DNA of 64,000 nt, taken from contig JAMZEJ010000002.1 in assembly GCA_024508355.1 (NCBI GenBank), positions 425,644 through 489,643 on the forward strand. The letters run 5' to 3'. The notes beneath the pieces are model-generated. The model ran no database searches. It had not been told where the DNA came from and was given only the letters and a program-made list of their open reading frames with translations. The stretch is from Rhizosaccharibacter radicis (GTDB lineage: Bacteria; Pseudomonadota; Alphaproteobacteria; Acetobacterales; Acetobacteraceae). The number at the start of each line of letters is the position of its first letter. Positions within the stretch are counted from its first letter, which is position 1. Positions 1 through 9,023 of the stretch are shown here, piece after piece. The position numbers were made by a program, and so were the translations under genes.

Positions 1-942
1 GCCACAGGGCGCTTCCGCGTGCTCCAGCGACGACCAGAACGCTTCCGCCGCCGCATTCTGCCGGGCACGAGGCCGGAACAAGCAGATCTCCACCGAAACG
101 TCCCACCGGGTGTCGGCCGCACGCACCAGCCGCCCTGCGGCCAGATCGGGTTCCACCAGGCTCCGGGGCAGAAACGCGGCGCCGCGGCCTCCGAGCGCCA
201 TGACGTGCAGCACGGTGGCGAGGTGGGAGGTGAACACCGGGGCGATCCCCGCCGAGCGGCCATCCAGCCCATGCACGCCGCCCAGGATGCGTCCGAGGCC
301 CGAGCGCTCGTCATAGGCCAGAAACCGGAAGGAAGCCGCCGGTCGGCCGGCCGATGCGCCGTCTGCATCCGGCGCGGGCGGCAGCGGGTGGCAGGGGCTT
401 CCGTTTCTGCCGGGGGCCGATACGGGCATCAGCGTGTCGATGCCCAGCGAGCGGTGGCGGAAGCCGCTTTCCGCGAGCCGGTCGGGCACGGCGGGATGGC
501 GGTGGCACAACAGGAACTGCGCCTCGCCCTGCTCGATCAGCCGCTCGCACGCCGCCATGGTGTCGGCGGTGAGCCGCACCGGCCCGAGCGGGCGTCGCTC
601 CTCCATCCGCTGGAGCCAGCGGGGAAAGAACAGGATGGACAGGGCATGGGTGGACGCGAACCGCAACGGCAGCGCCGCGCGGTCGGCGGCCTCGCGCGCC
701 GCTTCCCGGCCCAGCACCAGCTGGCGCGTCACCTCGGCCGCGGTGTCGCGGAAGCGCTCGCCCGCCGGGGTGAGATCGAGACGGTGGGTGTCGCGGCTGA
801 ACAGCGACGCGCCGATCCAGTCCTCGAGCGCCTGGATGCGCCGGCTCATCGCCGACTGGGTGACGTTGCGCCGCTCGGCGGCGCGGGAAAAGTTGAGGGT
901 CTCGGCCAGCACCAGGAAATCCTCCAGCCAGCCGGCATCCAT
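1..942 (-). CDS. LysR-family transcriptional regulator (3' end cut by window edge)
   Basis: Read leftwards from ATG at 942, the frame stays open to base 1, so the C-terminus lies outside the window. The 314 visible codons are close to a full LysR protein (about 300 residues). The N-terminus MDAGWLEDFLVLAE leads into a winged helix-turn-helix (NFSRAAERRNVTQSAMSRR, then LEDWIGASLFSR), followed by the periplasmic-binding-like effector domain. It is divergent from the hydrolase-ttuD-ttuC group, with 129 bp between starts, so it is the likely regulator of that group. The effector is unknown; a halo-acid, tartrate or related hydroxy-acid is an inference from neighbours. Confidence 0.88.
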   Translation of the reverse strand, partial: MDAGWLEDFLVLAETLNFSRAAERRNVTQSAMSRRIQALEDWIGASLFSRDTHRLDLTPAGERFRDTAAEVTRQLVLGREAAREAADRAALPLRFASTHALSILFFPRWLQRMEERRPLGPVRLTADTMAACERLIEQGEAQFLLCHRHPAVPDRLAESGFRHRSLGIDTLMPVSAPGRNGSPCHPLPPAPDADGASAGRPAASFRFLAYDERSGLGRILGGVHGLDGRSAGIAPVFTSHLATVLHVMALGGRGAAFLPRSLVEPDLAAGRLVRAADTRWDVSVEICLFRPRARQNAAAEAFWSSLEHAEAPCG

Positions 943-1071
943 GCGAAGCGCTCCCTACCCGTCCGCGAGGCGATGCGGACCGCGCATCCTATCATCCCGC
1001 GTCTTCATTGGCTTCCGGCGCCGGGGCAGACCAGATGCTCCTCCGCACCGAGTTCCGGAAAGGCGTCCGAC

Positions 1072-2214
1072 ATGTGTCCGTCCCGTAGCGACGACCCCGT
1101 TCCGCCCATCCCGCCGGCAGGCCCCGGGCGCCGGCGGGCGGTGATGACGGCCCTGACCGCACCGCTGCTATTCGGGGCGGCGGAGTCCTGGGCCCGGGCG
1201 GCGGAAACGGAAGACGGAGCCACAGGTCGGAAGGACCGGGATAACGCCATGTCGCAGCTCCCCACCACGGACCCCCGCCTCCTGTTGCAGCCGGCCCCCG
1301 CGTCCATGCCCCTTCCGGCGGAAGCGGTGGACGCGAACCGGCGCTTCTTTCCAGGCTTCAGCCAGCGTTTCGTGCAGGCCAACGGGGTCACGATCAACGT
1401 CCTCACCGGTGGCTCCGGTCCGGCCCTGCTGCTGCTGCACGGCCATCCGGAAACCCATGTCGCCTGGCACCGGGTGGCCGCCGCCTTCGCGCAGCATTTC
1501 TCCGTGGTGATGACCGACCTGCGCGGCTACGGCGATTCGGAGAAGCCGCCCGGCGGCGACGATCACGTCGGCTACTCGAAGCGCGAGATGGGCCGCGACC
1601 AGATCGAGGTGATGCGGGCGCTGGGGCACGATCGGTTCGGGGCCATCGGCCACGACCGGGGCGCTCGCGTGCTGCACCAGATGATGCTCGACGCGCCCGC
1701 CGCGGTGGAACGGGGCGTGATGCTCGACATCCTGCCGGCCGACATGATGTACGCGCGCACGGACCAGCGTTTCGCCACGCGGTATTTCTGGTGGTTCTTC
1801 CACATCCAGAAGGCGCCGCTGCCCGAGCAGATGATCACCGCCTGCATCGAGCCCTATCTGCGCGAGCATCTGGCGGTGCAGAACAAGACCCCGGGCGCGG
1901 TGACGGACGCGGCGTTCGCCGAGTATCTGCGCGGCTATCGCCGGCCGGGCGCCGTGCACGCCGTGTGCGAGGACTACCGGGCGTCGATGAGCTGCGACAT
2001 CGAGATCACCCGCAGCGGCCCCGAACGGGTATCCCAGCCGCTACTGGCGCTGTGGGGCGCCAAGGGCACGGTGGGACAGCTGTTCGACGTGCCCGCGCTG
2101 TGGCGGCAGCGCGCGGCGGATTTCTCCGGCCAGGCCCTACCCTGCGGCCACCTGATCCCGGAGGAAGCACCCGACGCCCTGCTCGCCGCCACGATGCCGT
2201 TCCTGCGGGGATGA
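1072..2214 (+). CDS. Haloacetate dehalogenase-like alpha/beta hydrolase, possibly Tat-exported
   Basis: 380 residues from ATG 1072. The fold has the oxyanion HGHPET motif, DLRGYGDSEKP, and the nucleophile block GHDRGARV (Asp195, with Arg196 and Arg199 matching the carboxylate-binding arginines of fluoroacetate dehalogenases). The acid is near Asp219 and the base His360 in CGHLIPEEAPD. In known fluoroacetate dehalogenases the halide pocket contains a His-Trp pair in a YxHW-type segment; here it reads YFWWFFHIQ, so the His appears replaced by Trp. The N-terminus has RRR followed by a hydrophobic stretch ending ARA, a possible Tat signal. Alternatively ATG 1249 would give a cytoplasmic 321-residue enzyme of the usual size. 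It precedes tartrate genes. Substrate is unproven; epoxide hydrolase is the main alternative. Confidence 0.75.
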   Translation: MCPSRSDDPVPPIPPAGPGRRRAVMTALTAPLLFGAAESWARAAETEDGATGRKDRDNAMSQLPTTDPRLLLQPAPASMPLPAEAVDANRRFFPGFSQRFVQANGVTINVLTGGSGPALLLLHGHPETHVAWHRVAAAFAQHFSVVMTDLRGYGDSEKPPGGDDHVGYSKREMGRDQIEVMRALGHDRFGAIGHDRGARVLHQMMLDAPAAVERGVMLDILPADMMYARTDQRFATRYFWWFFHIQKAPLPEQMITACIEPYLREHLAVQNKTPGAVTDAAFAEYLRGYRRPGAVHAVCEDYRASMSCDIEITRSGPERVSQPLLALWGAKGTVGQLFDVPALWRQRAADFSGQALPCGHLIPEEAPDALLAATMPFLRG

Positions 2215-2308
2215 TCGCGATGGGGTTCATCGGCCGTCCCGCTATCGGCCCGCGTGTCGGCGCGTTGGGCGCGGAACCGTTTCGCGTTCCCGATCGAGGA
2301 AGCCGCGC

Positions 2309-3622
2309 ATGACCATCGACGATCCCGCCGTGCTGCTGCGCACGCTGTTCGACGCGGCGGTGGCAGCCGCCGATCCCCGCACGGTGCTGGCCGCGCACCT
2401 GCCGGAGCCGCCACGCGGGCGCTGCGTGGTGGTGGGGGGCGGCAAGGCGGCCGCGGCCATGGCCCAGGCGGTGGAAGCGGCGTGGCCGGCGGTGGCGCTG
2501 TCCGGCGCCGTGGCGGTGCCCGAGGGCCAGACCCTGTTCTGCCGGCGGATCGAGGTGATCGAGGCCGCCCATCCCCGTCCGGACGAGCGCAGCGAGCGTG
2601 CCGGGCGGCGGATGCTGGAGCTGGTGTCCGGGCTCGGCGCCGATGATCTGGTGCTGGCCCTGGTGTCGGGCGGCGGATCGAGCCTGCTGTCGGTGCCGGC
2701 GCCCGGCCTCGTGCTGGCCGACAAGCAGGCGCTGACCCGCGACCTGCTCCGTTCGGGCGCCACCATCGCCGAGATGAATTTGGTGCGGCGCCAGCTTTCC
2801 GCGATCAAGGGCGGCCGTCTGGCCAGGGCCGCCGCCCCCGCGCGGGTGGAAACCCTGCTGGTGAGCGACATTCCCGGGGACGATCCGGGCGACATCGCGT
2901 CGGGTCCCACGGTGGACGGGCGCGGAAACGCTGCCGAGGCGCTGGCCATCCTACGCCGCCACCGGGTGGAGCCGCCCGCCGCGGTCCGGGCGCTGCTGGA
3001 AAACGCGGCCGCCGCGACTTCGAGCCCATTGTCGCTTCCGGCGCCACGGCTGATCGCGACGCCCATGATGTCGTTGCGGGCGGCGGCGGACGCCGCGCGG
3101 GCACGGGGGGTCGTCCCGATGGTGCTGGGAGACGCGCTGGAAGGCGAAAGCCGGCAGCTCGGGCTGATGCTGGCGGGCATCGCCCGGTCGGTGCGCGAGC
3201 ACGGCGCGCCGCTGCCGGCACCCTGCGTGCTGCTGAGCGGCGGCGAGACCACCGTGACCATCGGCGCCGGCCCGGCCGGGCGCGGCGGCCGCAACACCGA
3301 GGCGTTGCTGGGCTTCGCGCTCGCGGCGCCTCCGGGCTGCTGGGCGCTGATGGCGGACACGGACGGCATCGACGGCGACAGCGACGCCGCCGGCGCCATC
3401 GCGTCGCCGGACGGGCTCGCCCGCGCAGCGGCGCTCGGACTGGATGCGCGCGCCATCCTGGACGGCCACGACAGCTACCGGCTGTTCGACGCGCTGGACA
3501 CGCTGCTGCGCACCGGTCCGACACACACCAACGTCAACGATTTCCGTGCCGTGTTCGTGGGCGAGGCTCCCGGTGCCTCGCCCATCCGTGGCCCGCAAGC
3601 CCGCAGGAGACTGGTTTCGTGA
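2309..3622 (+). CDS. ttuD: Glycerate 2-kinase / hydroxypyruvate reductase-type (TtuD, MOFRL family)
   Basis: 437 residues, normal length for the MOFRL/DUF4147 glycerate kinases that phosphorylate D-glycerate to 2-phosphoglycerate in tartrate and glyoxylate catabolism. Visible motifs are VVVGGGKAAAAMAQA near residue 36, VSGGGSSLL near 125, DLLRSGATIAEMNLVRR, LLVSDIPGDDPGDIASGPT and the C-terminal MOFRL segment THTNVNDFRAVFV. A GAGGAAG Shine-Dalgarno precedes ATG 2309. The stop overlaps the GTG start of the next gene by four bases (GTGA), so the two are translationally coupled. Older annotations call this family hydroxypyruvate reductase; the kinase role is the established one. Confidence 0.9.
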   Translation: MTIDDPAVLLRTLFDAAVAAADPRTVLAAHLPEPPRGRCVVVGGGKAAAAMAQAVEAAWPAVALSGAVAVPEGQTLFCRRIEVIEAAHPRPDERSERAGRRMLELVSGLGADDLVLALVSGGGSSLLSVPAPGLVLADKQALTRDLLRSGATIAEMNLVRRQLSAIKGGRLARAAAPARVETLLVSDIPGDDPGDIASGPTVDGRGNAAEALAILRRHRVEPPAAVRALLENAAAATSSPLSLPAPRLIATPMMSLRAAADAARARGVVPMVLGDALEGESRQLGLMLAGIARSVREHGAPLPAPCVLLSGGETTVTIGAGPAGRGGRNTEALLGFALAAPPGCWALMADTDGIDGDSDAAGAIASPDGLARAAALGLDARAILDGHDSYRLFDALDTLLRTGPTHTNVNDFRAVFVGEAPGASPIRGPQARRRLVS

Positions 3623-4701
3623 ACAGCAACCGCGTCTACACCATCGCATCCATTCCTGGAGACGGCATCGGCGTGGAAGTGACTCCCGCCGCCGAGCGCG
3701 TGCTGGAAGCGACACAGAAGCGCTTCGGCTTCCGCCTCGATGTCGAAGCCGTGGATTACGCTTCCTGCGACTACTACACGAAGCACGGCCGCATGATGCC
3801 GGAAGACTGGAAGAAGCGGCTCGAAGGCAAGGACGCGCTGCTGTTCGGCGCGGTCGGCTGGCCCGACACGGTGCCGGACCACATCTCGCTATGGGGCTCG
3901 CTGGTGCAGTTCCGGCGGGAGTTCGACCAGTATGTGAGCCTGCGCCCGGTGCGGCTGATGCCCGGCGTGCGCTCGCCGCTCGCCGACCGGGTGCATGGCG
4001 ACATCGATTTCGTGGTGGTGCGCGAGAACACGGAGGGAGAATATTCCCAGGTGGGCGGCCGCATGTTCGCCGGCACCGACCGTGAAACGGTGCTGCAGGA
4101 AACCGTGCTGACCCGAACGGGCACCGACCGGATCCTGCGCTACGCCTTCGAGCTGGCGAACGGACGTCCGCGGAAGCATCTCACCTCCGCCACCAAGAGC
4201 AACGGCATCGCCATCTCCATGCCGTACTGGGACGAGCGGGTGGAAGCGATGGCGCAGCATTATCCCGAAGTGAGCTGGAACAAGTTCCACATCGACAACC
4301 TCGCCGCGCAGTTCGTGCTCAATCCGAGCCAGTTCGACGTGGTGGTGGGCTCCAACCTGTTCGGCGACATCCTGAGCGACCTGGGCCCGGCCTGCACCGG
4401 CACCATCGGCATCGCGCCCTCCGGCAACATCGATCCGGAACGGCGCTTCCCGTCCCTGTTCGAGCCGGTGCACGGCTCGGCCCCGGACATCGCCGGCAAG
4501 GGCATCGCCAACCCGATCGGCGCGATCTGGGCGGCGTCCATGATGCTCGACCATCTGGGCGAGTCCGACGCCGCGGCGGCGATCATGCGGGCGGTGGAAA
4601 CCTCCCTGTCGGACGAGCGGTCCCGCACCCGGGACCTCGGCGGCAAGGCAGACTGCGCGGGCTGTGCCGACGCTGTCATCGATGCGCTGAACGCCGCCTG
4701 A
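3619..4701 (+). CDS. ttuC: Tartrate dehydrogenase/decarboxylase (isocitrate/isopropylmalate dehydrogenase family)
   Basis: 360 residues from a GTG start inside the ttuD stop. The beta-decarboxylating dehydrogenase family uses NAD and a divalent metal; this subgroup acts on tartrate and D-malate, giving oxaloglycolate or D-glycerate. [10 protein letters not shown] at the N-terminus, [15 protein letters not shown], the Lys in SATKSNGI, the metal-binding aspartates in [14 protein letters not shown] and [13 protein letters not shown] are all present. With ttuD it makes a compact two-step route from tartrate to 2-phosphoglycerate. D-malate dehydrogenase activity cannot be excluded. The gene ends convergently to the CtrA-like gene, with 88 bp between. 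Confidence 0.9.
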   Translation: MNSNRVYTIASIPGDGIGVEVTPAAERVLEATQKRFGFRLDVEAVDYASCDYYTKHGRMMPEDWKKRLEGKDALLFGAVGWPDTVPDHISLWGSLVQFRREFDQYVSLRPVRLMPGVRSPLADRVHGDIDFVVVRENTEGEYSQVGGRMFAGTDRETVLQETVLTRTGTDRILRYAFELANGRPRKHLTSATKSNGIAISMPYWDERVEAMAQHYPEVSWNKFHIDNLAAQFVLNPSQFDVVVGSNLFGDILSDLGPACTGTIGIAPSGNIDPERRFPSLFEPVHGSAPDIAGKGIANPIGAIWAASMMLDHLGESDAAAAIMRAVETSLSDERSRTRDLGGKADCAGCADAVIDALNAA

Positions 4702-4789
4702 ACCGGCACCCGCCGGGCGGCCTCGCGGGCGGCACGCCGCATCGCGAGCCGCCCGAACGGATCAGGCCGAACGGATCAAGCCGGAGGCA

Positions 4790-5557
4790 TCAGGCAGCCT
4801 GGGCGATCCCGCACAACATGCCGGCCGACATGGACGGCATCGCCACGGCTGCAGGGAGCGAAGGCACCGCCGCCGCCGGCTGCACGCGGCATCCCTGCTC
4901 GTCCAGCCTGTAGCCCAAACCGCGCACGGTCCGGATCAGGTCGTGCACGCCGAGATCGGCCAGCTTGCGGCGCAGCTTGCACACGAACACGTCGATGATG
5001 CGCGCTTCCGGTGCGTCGCGGCCGCCATAGAGATGGTCGAGCAGCAGGTCCTTGGTCAGGGTGATGCCCTTGCGGGTCATCATCAGTTCCAGCAGCTCGT
5101 ATTCCTTGTTGGTGAGCACCACCGGCACGTCGTTCACCTCGAGCGACCGGCGGATCATGTCGAAACGAAGCGGCCCGAGCACCATCGCGCTGGCATCGCT
5201 GCCGCGGCAGCGGCGGACGATGGCGCGGATCCGGGCCGCCATCAATTCGCCCGGCACGGCACCGCACACGATGTCATCCACGCCGGAAGAGAAGAAGCCC
5301 ACGGCCTGCTCGGTGTTGAGCGGGCGGCCGACGATCATGATGGGCATGCGACGCTGGCGCTCGCGGAACGCCCGGACGCTGGCGACCGCCGCGCCGATGG
5401 CGCCAGAATCGATCAGCAGCATGTCGATCGGATAAAGCTCCGCGAGTTCCGCCACGTCCGCGAGGCGGGCGCAGCGCTCGACGCGGATGCCGTGCTCGAC
5501 CAGGGACGCGGCGAGCGGCACGAGATTTGGATCAGAAGACAGGATGGCGATCTGCAC
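4790..5557 (-). CDS. CtrA-like response regulator with degenerate receiver
   Basis: 255 residues from GTG 5557. The C-terminal winged helix (about residues 125-220) closely follows CtrA: LTNKEYELLELMMTRKG, LLLDHLYGG, RIIDVFVCKLRRKLA. The N-terminal receiver is eroded. The acidic pocket that reads E-D-D in CtrA is S-S-D here (residues 7-9); the phosphoacceptor Asp50 remains in MLLID, but the conserved Lys of the TKPF loop is absent (IVCGAVPGE). A 35-residue Ala/Pro-rich tail follows the DNA-binding domain. Phosphorylation is therefore doubtful, and this looks like a CtrA paralogue rather than CtrA itself. A CtrA-type box lies about 55 bp upstream of its start. Confidence 0.85.
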   Translation of the reverse strand: MQIAILSSDPNLVPLAASLVEHGIRVERCARLADVAELAELYPIDMLLIDSGAIGAAVASVRAFRERQRRMPIMIVGRPLNTEQAVGFFSSGVDDIVCGAVPGELMAARIRAIVRRCRGSDASAMVLGPLRFDMIRRSLEVNDVPVVLTNKEYELLELMMTRKGITLTKDLLLDHLYGGRDAPEARIIDVFVCKLRRKLADLGVHDLIRTVRGLGYRLDEQGCRVQPAAAVPSLPAAVAMPSMSAGMLCGIAQAA

Positions 5558-5610
5558 GGTTCAACTCTTCGGTCAACCCTCACCGAAACGTTACCTACCA
5601 GCGCAGTTCG

Positions 5611-5625
5611 TTAAAAGGAAGTTAA
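5611..5625 (-). promoter_or_regulatory. CtrA binding box upstream of the CtrA-like gene
   Basis: The minus strand reads TTAACTTCCTTTTAAC, which is TTAA-N7-TTAAC and matches the established alphaproteobacterial CtrA consensus exactly. It lies 54-68 bp upstream of the GTG start at 5557, a position suited to promoter control. It sits in an AT-rich island that stands out from its GC-rich surroundings. Binding by the housekeeping CtrA or by the product itself is an inference. Confidence 0.7.
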
Positions 5626-5813
5626 ATCTACCGCTTCTTCCAGTATTGTTTTGGAGATTTGTCTCCCGCAACGATCTCAGCCGTCAAACTCTGTAATATC
5701 AAAATAGACCAACCGCATCACTGGACAAAACTTTTCGTTTGTATTTTCTTCTCCATGTCGATCCCGCAACATGTTGCTTCGTATGTCCAACGCTTCCAAT
5801 AGGTTTTCAAATC
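5626..5813. other. AT-rich intergenic segment
   Basis: About 190 bp between the CtrA-box region and the 3' end of the S9 peptidase gene. It is markedly richer in A and T than the rest of the window, with runs such as TTTTGGAGATTTG and CAAAACTTTTCG. I see no coding signal; it may carry the promoter region of the CtrA-like gene and the 3' flank of the peptidase. Confidence 0.4.
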
Positions 5814-8201
5814 TCATTGCTTTGCCGTCGCAAGCCATTCCGACAGGAACGCCGCCCGCCTCTCGGATACCGCCGTCCGCAACACCGGATCGGACAGCAA
5901 GTGGGTCCCTGGCAGAAGCATCAATTCATACGGCTTGCCGGCCCGGGTCAGGGCCTCGGTCAGCTTGACGGTGTGGCTGAAATAAACGTTGTCGTCCGTG
6001 AGACCGTGCAGGATCAGCAGCGGACGCGATAATCCGGGCGCGTAGCTCAGCACGTCGCTGCGGCGATATCCTTCCGGGTCGGACGACGGTAGGCCGAGAT
6101 AGCGTTCGGTATAGGCGGTGTCGTAGTCCCCGAAATCCACCACCGGCGCTCCCGCCACGCCCGCCCGGAAGATGTCGGGACGCCGCGCCACCGCCATCGC
6201 GGTGAAATAGCCGCCGAACGACCAGCCGGTGACGCCCACCCGCGACAGGTCCATCTCCGGGAAGCGGGCACCGAGCGCCTTCAGCCCGTCCACCTGGTCG
6301 GCCAGCGGCACGTCGATCAGGTCATCGTGGATCGCACGTTCCCAGTCGCGCCCCCGCCCCGGCGTGCCGCGGCCATCCAGCGACACCACGATGAAGCCGC
6401 GATTGGCCAGGCACTGGTTCTCGGCAAAGGCGCGCGGCGTCCGGTTCACCATCTTCGAGCCGGGACCGGCATACACCCACAGCACCACCGGGTAGCGCCG
6501 CCCGGCCGCGAAGTCCGCCGGGCGCACCACCACGGAATCGTAGCCTCGTGATCCTGCCTGTAGGAATTCCGTGCGCGGCCGTACCGGCAGCGGCTCGGCG
6601 ACGGACGGGATCGTGCCCAGCATCCGCCCTTCGCCGTCGCGCAGCAGCGTGCGGATGTCGCCGTCGGCACCATCGAGACGGTCCACGAACGTCAGCGCGT
6701 GGCCGCCTGGCGCGACCGTCGCCTCGTGCAGCCCCGGTTCGGATGCCACCGCCCGAAGCGCGCCGCTCGCCAGATCGAGACGGTACACGGCGCTGTCCAG
6801 CCTGTCGGGTGCCAGCCGCACCAGCGCGGAACGCCCGTCGCGGTCCATGCCTTCCAGCGACACGAACGGCAGTGCCTTGGGCGTCAGCACACGGTCCAGC
6901 GCGCCGTCGGGCCGGTGTCGTTCCAGCCGCCAGTCGCCGTCCCGCTCGCTCGCCCACAGGAAGCCGCGGTTTCCCGCAAGCCAGCGCGGCAGCGGGCGGA
7001 GCGCGTGGCCATGATCGGGCGAGATGTTCACCCAGGCGGGATCGGTCTCGCTCAACAGGGTCCGCGTGGCGCCGGTGCGGGGATCGACCGCCAGCAGCCG
7101 CTCCTCCGTCTGCGCCCGGTTCAGCACCACGAGCGACAACGGCCCGCCGGCCGGCCATACCACGCGGGCGAGATACGGAAAGCTTTCGCTGTCCCAATCC
7201 ACGGGGCGCGGCGATCCGCCGCCGTCCGGCGACAAGAGCATCAGCCTCACCCGCGCATTGGTGGTGCCCGCGCGCGGATACCGGAACTCGACCGGCGGCT
7301 TGGCCGGATCGGAGGGGTCGGCGATGAAATGCTTCTCGACGGCGGTGGAATCTGCTTCCTCGAACAAGATCGTCCGGCCGTCCGGCGACCACCAGCTGCC
7401 GTCGGAACGGGCCAGCTCCTCGGCCGCCGCGAACTCGGCCAGCCCGCGGGTGCGGGTTTCGTCGCCCCCGCTGGTGAGCGCCCGTTCCTGCCCGGTATCG
7501 AGATCGATCAGGTGCAGGTCGTCCTGCCGCACCGCCACCGCATGGCGGCCGTCCGGCGACAGGCGCGGCGCGATCCAGTTCTGGCCCGGCAGGCTCCGCA
7601 CCGCGCCATCGGGAAGCGAGATGCGCAGCAGCCGGCCGCCCTCGCTGGCGAGCACCACCCGGCCGTCGTCGGACAGCGCGAAATCGGTGATGCCCGTCAG
7701 CGTCATGCGGGCACGCTCGCGCCGCGCCTTTTCTTCCACCGACAGGGTTTCGGGGCCGCCCGGCGGCGCCGCGAGCTCGGTCACCGCCCCGGTAGCGACG
7801 TCGAGCCGGAACAAGCGCTGCCGGGTGTCGCGCGGACCGGACCGCAGAAACAGCACCGACCGGCCATCGGGCGTGGGCACCGCATGGACAGGCAGACCCA
7901 GCGTCCCGCTGCGGGTCGCGGCCAGGGTCGCGAAGCAATCGGCCGCCGGGGCTTCCGGCCGCCCGGCATCCTGTCGTCCGGCAGCGGGTCCCCCGGCTTC
8001 GGTCCTCTGGATATCTGGCCCTCCGGGGCCGCCTTGCCCGCTCCCCGGGACCGCAGGCACCTTCGCGGGATAGGCCGGCGCCCCAATGGCGGGCGAAGAA
8101 GTGGCGGGCACGGCGGCAGCCACTTCGCCCATGGGCAGACAGACGACCGGGGACAGGCCGCAGATCAGGCGAAGCAGAACGAAACGCATGGACAGCCGCA
8201 T
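5814..8201 (-). CDS. Dipeptidyl peptidase IV-type S9 serine peptidase
   Basis: 795 residues from ATG 8201 (ATG 8189 is a near alternative). The start MRLSMRFVLLRLICGLSPV begins a signal peptide, followed by a Gly/Pro-rich linker to about residue 75, a beta-propeller and a C-terminal alpha/beta-hydrolase domain. The propeller has the DPP-IV double-Glu region GLAEFAAAEEL, which in known DPP-IV enzymes anchors the substrate N-terminus. The catalytic Ser is in GVTGWSFGGYF (about 661), the Asp near HGLTDDNV (about 736) and the His in PGTHLLSDP (about 767). The expected role is periplasmic removal of Xaa-Pro/Ala dipeptides. The frame stays open upstream of 8201, but that part lacks family resemblance. 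Confidence 0.88.
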   Translation of the reverse strand: MRLSMRFVLLRLICGLSPVVCLPMGEVAAAVPATSSPAIGAPAYPAKVPAVPGSGQGGPGGPDIQRTEAGGPAAGRQDAGRPEAPAADCFATLAATRSGTLGLPVHAVPTPDGRSVLFLRSGPRDTRQRLFRLDVATGAVTELAAPPGGPETLSVEEKARRERARMTLTGITDFALSDDGRVVLASEGGRLLRISLPDGAVRSLPGQNWIAPRLSPDGRHAVAVRQDDLHLIDLDTGQERALTSGGDETRTRGLAEFAAAEELARSDGSWWSPDGRTILFEEADSTAVEKHFIADPSDPAKPPVEFRYPRAGTTNARVRLMLLSPDGGGSPRPVDWDSESFPYLARVVWPAGGPLSLVVLNRAQTEERLLAVDPRTGATRTLLSETDPAWVNISPDHGHALRPLPRWLAGNRGFLWASERDGDWRLERHRPDGALDRVLTPKALPFVSLEGMDRDGRSALVRLAPDRLDSAVYRLDLASGALRAVASEPGLHEATVAPGGHALTFVDRLDGADGDIRTLLRDGEGRMLGTIPSVAEPLPVRPRTEFLQAGSRGYDSVVVRPADFAAGRRYPVVLWVYAGPGSKMVNRTPRAFAENQCLANRGFIVVSLDGRGTPGRGRDWERAIHDDLIDVPLADQVDGLKALGARFPEMDLSRVGVTGWSFGGYFTAMAVARRPDIFRAGVAGAPVVDFGDYDTAYTERYLGLPSSDPEGYRRSDVLSYAPGLSRPLLILHGLTDDNVYFSHTVKLTEALTRAGKPYELMLLPGTHLLSDPVLRTAVSERRAAFLSEWLATAKQ

Positions 8202-9023
8202 ACCGGAACAGGAAGCGCATGGTCCGGGAACAACTGCCGTCGCACAAGGCCGCAAGATGCTGACAGATCGAACCTGAGCGAGATGAGAAACTTGAGTTCG
8301 TCGCCAGGCGTCGGGGGCTGCGATCGCCGGTGAAGACCCCGACGGTGTTCGGAGGCGACCTGCCGCCCGGCCCCGGGATGGCGCAGCGTCGATACGCGAC
8401 GATGCCGACCACGGTCTTCGAACCAAGCCGAAACAACCCGAAACGAGGCGGGCAACAGGGGGTCGCGACGATCGCGGGAAGCGCAACACCGACGATCGGG
8501 CAATCGTGGGCCTCGCCTACCGGCAGCGCGACCGCCGTCACCAGGATGGACATCAGGGCCGGCAACATCTTGCCCATGCAGCAGGCGAAATGCGGGGCGG
8601 CGAACAACCCGACCGGATGCAGCAGCCGGCAGACCAGCAGGACGATCGATCATCCTGCACCAGCCCATGCGAAACGCTGCTCATCTCCAGCAGCCCGATC
8701 ACGATCCGGGCGATGGGCACGCAGTCGCCGAAATCGCCGTGCACCCGCACGCGCCTGCCGGCTGCGCGTCGCCATCTTCACCCTGCCGGACCCCGGACGC
8801 CGCGCCCCTGCCCAGCACCCAGAACGACAAGACGGCTTAGACCACGGGGGAAAACGGCGGCGACGCGGGCGACGGTCAGCGGGAACGGCATGGTCATGGC
8901 CGGCGGATTCCACGGCATCGTCCGGGGTTCGTCATGCCGTTCCGAACCCGCGCCGACCAGCCGCGCGCCGCATCCTGCGCCGGCGATCCCCACCGCCCGC
9001 GTCCGTCGTCACGCCCTGGGAGG
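8202..9023. other. Gene-free stretch of about 820 bp
   Basis: This lies between the S9 peptidase start and the guanine deaminase stop, both on the minus strand. Several frames are open because of the GC content, but none has a recognisable domain, a good ribosome site or a plausible protein composition. It should contain the peptidase promoter near 8210-8300; the rest is unexplained and may be decayed coding DNA. Confidence 0.4.

Noticed and set aside
19..1071. Long plus-strand open frame leading into the hydrolase
   Set aside because: It runs antisense to the LysR gene, has Arg/Gly/His-rich composition without a domain, and homology to the hydrolase begins only after about 1250.
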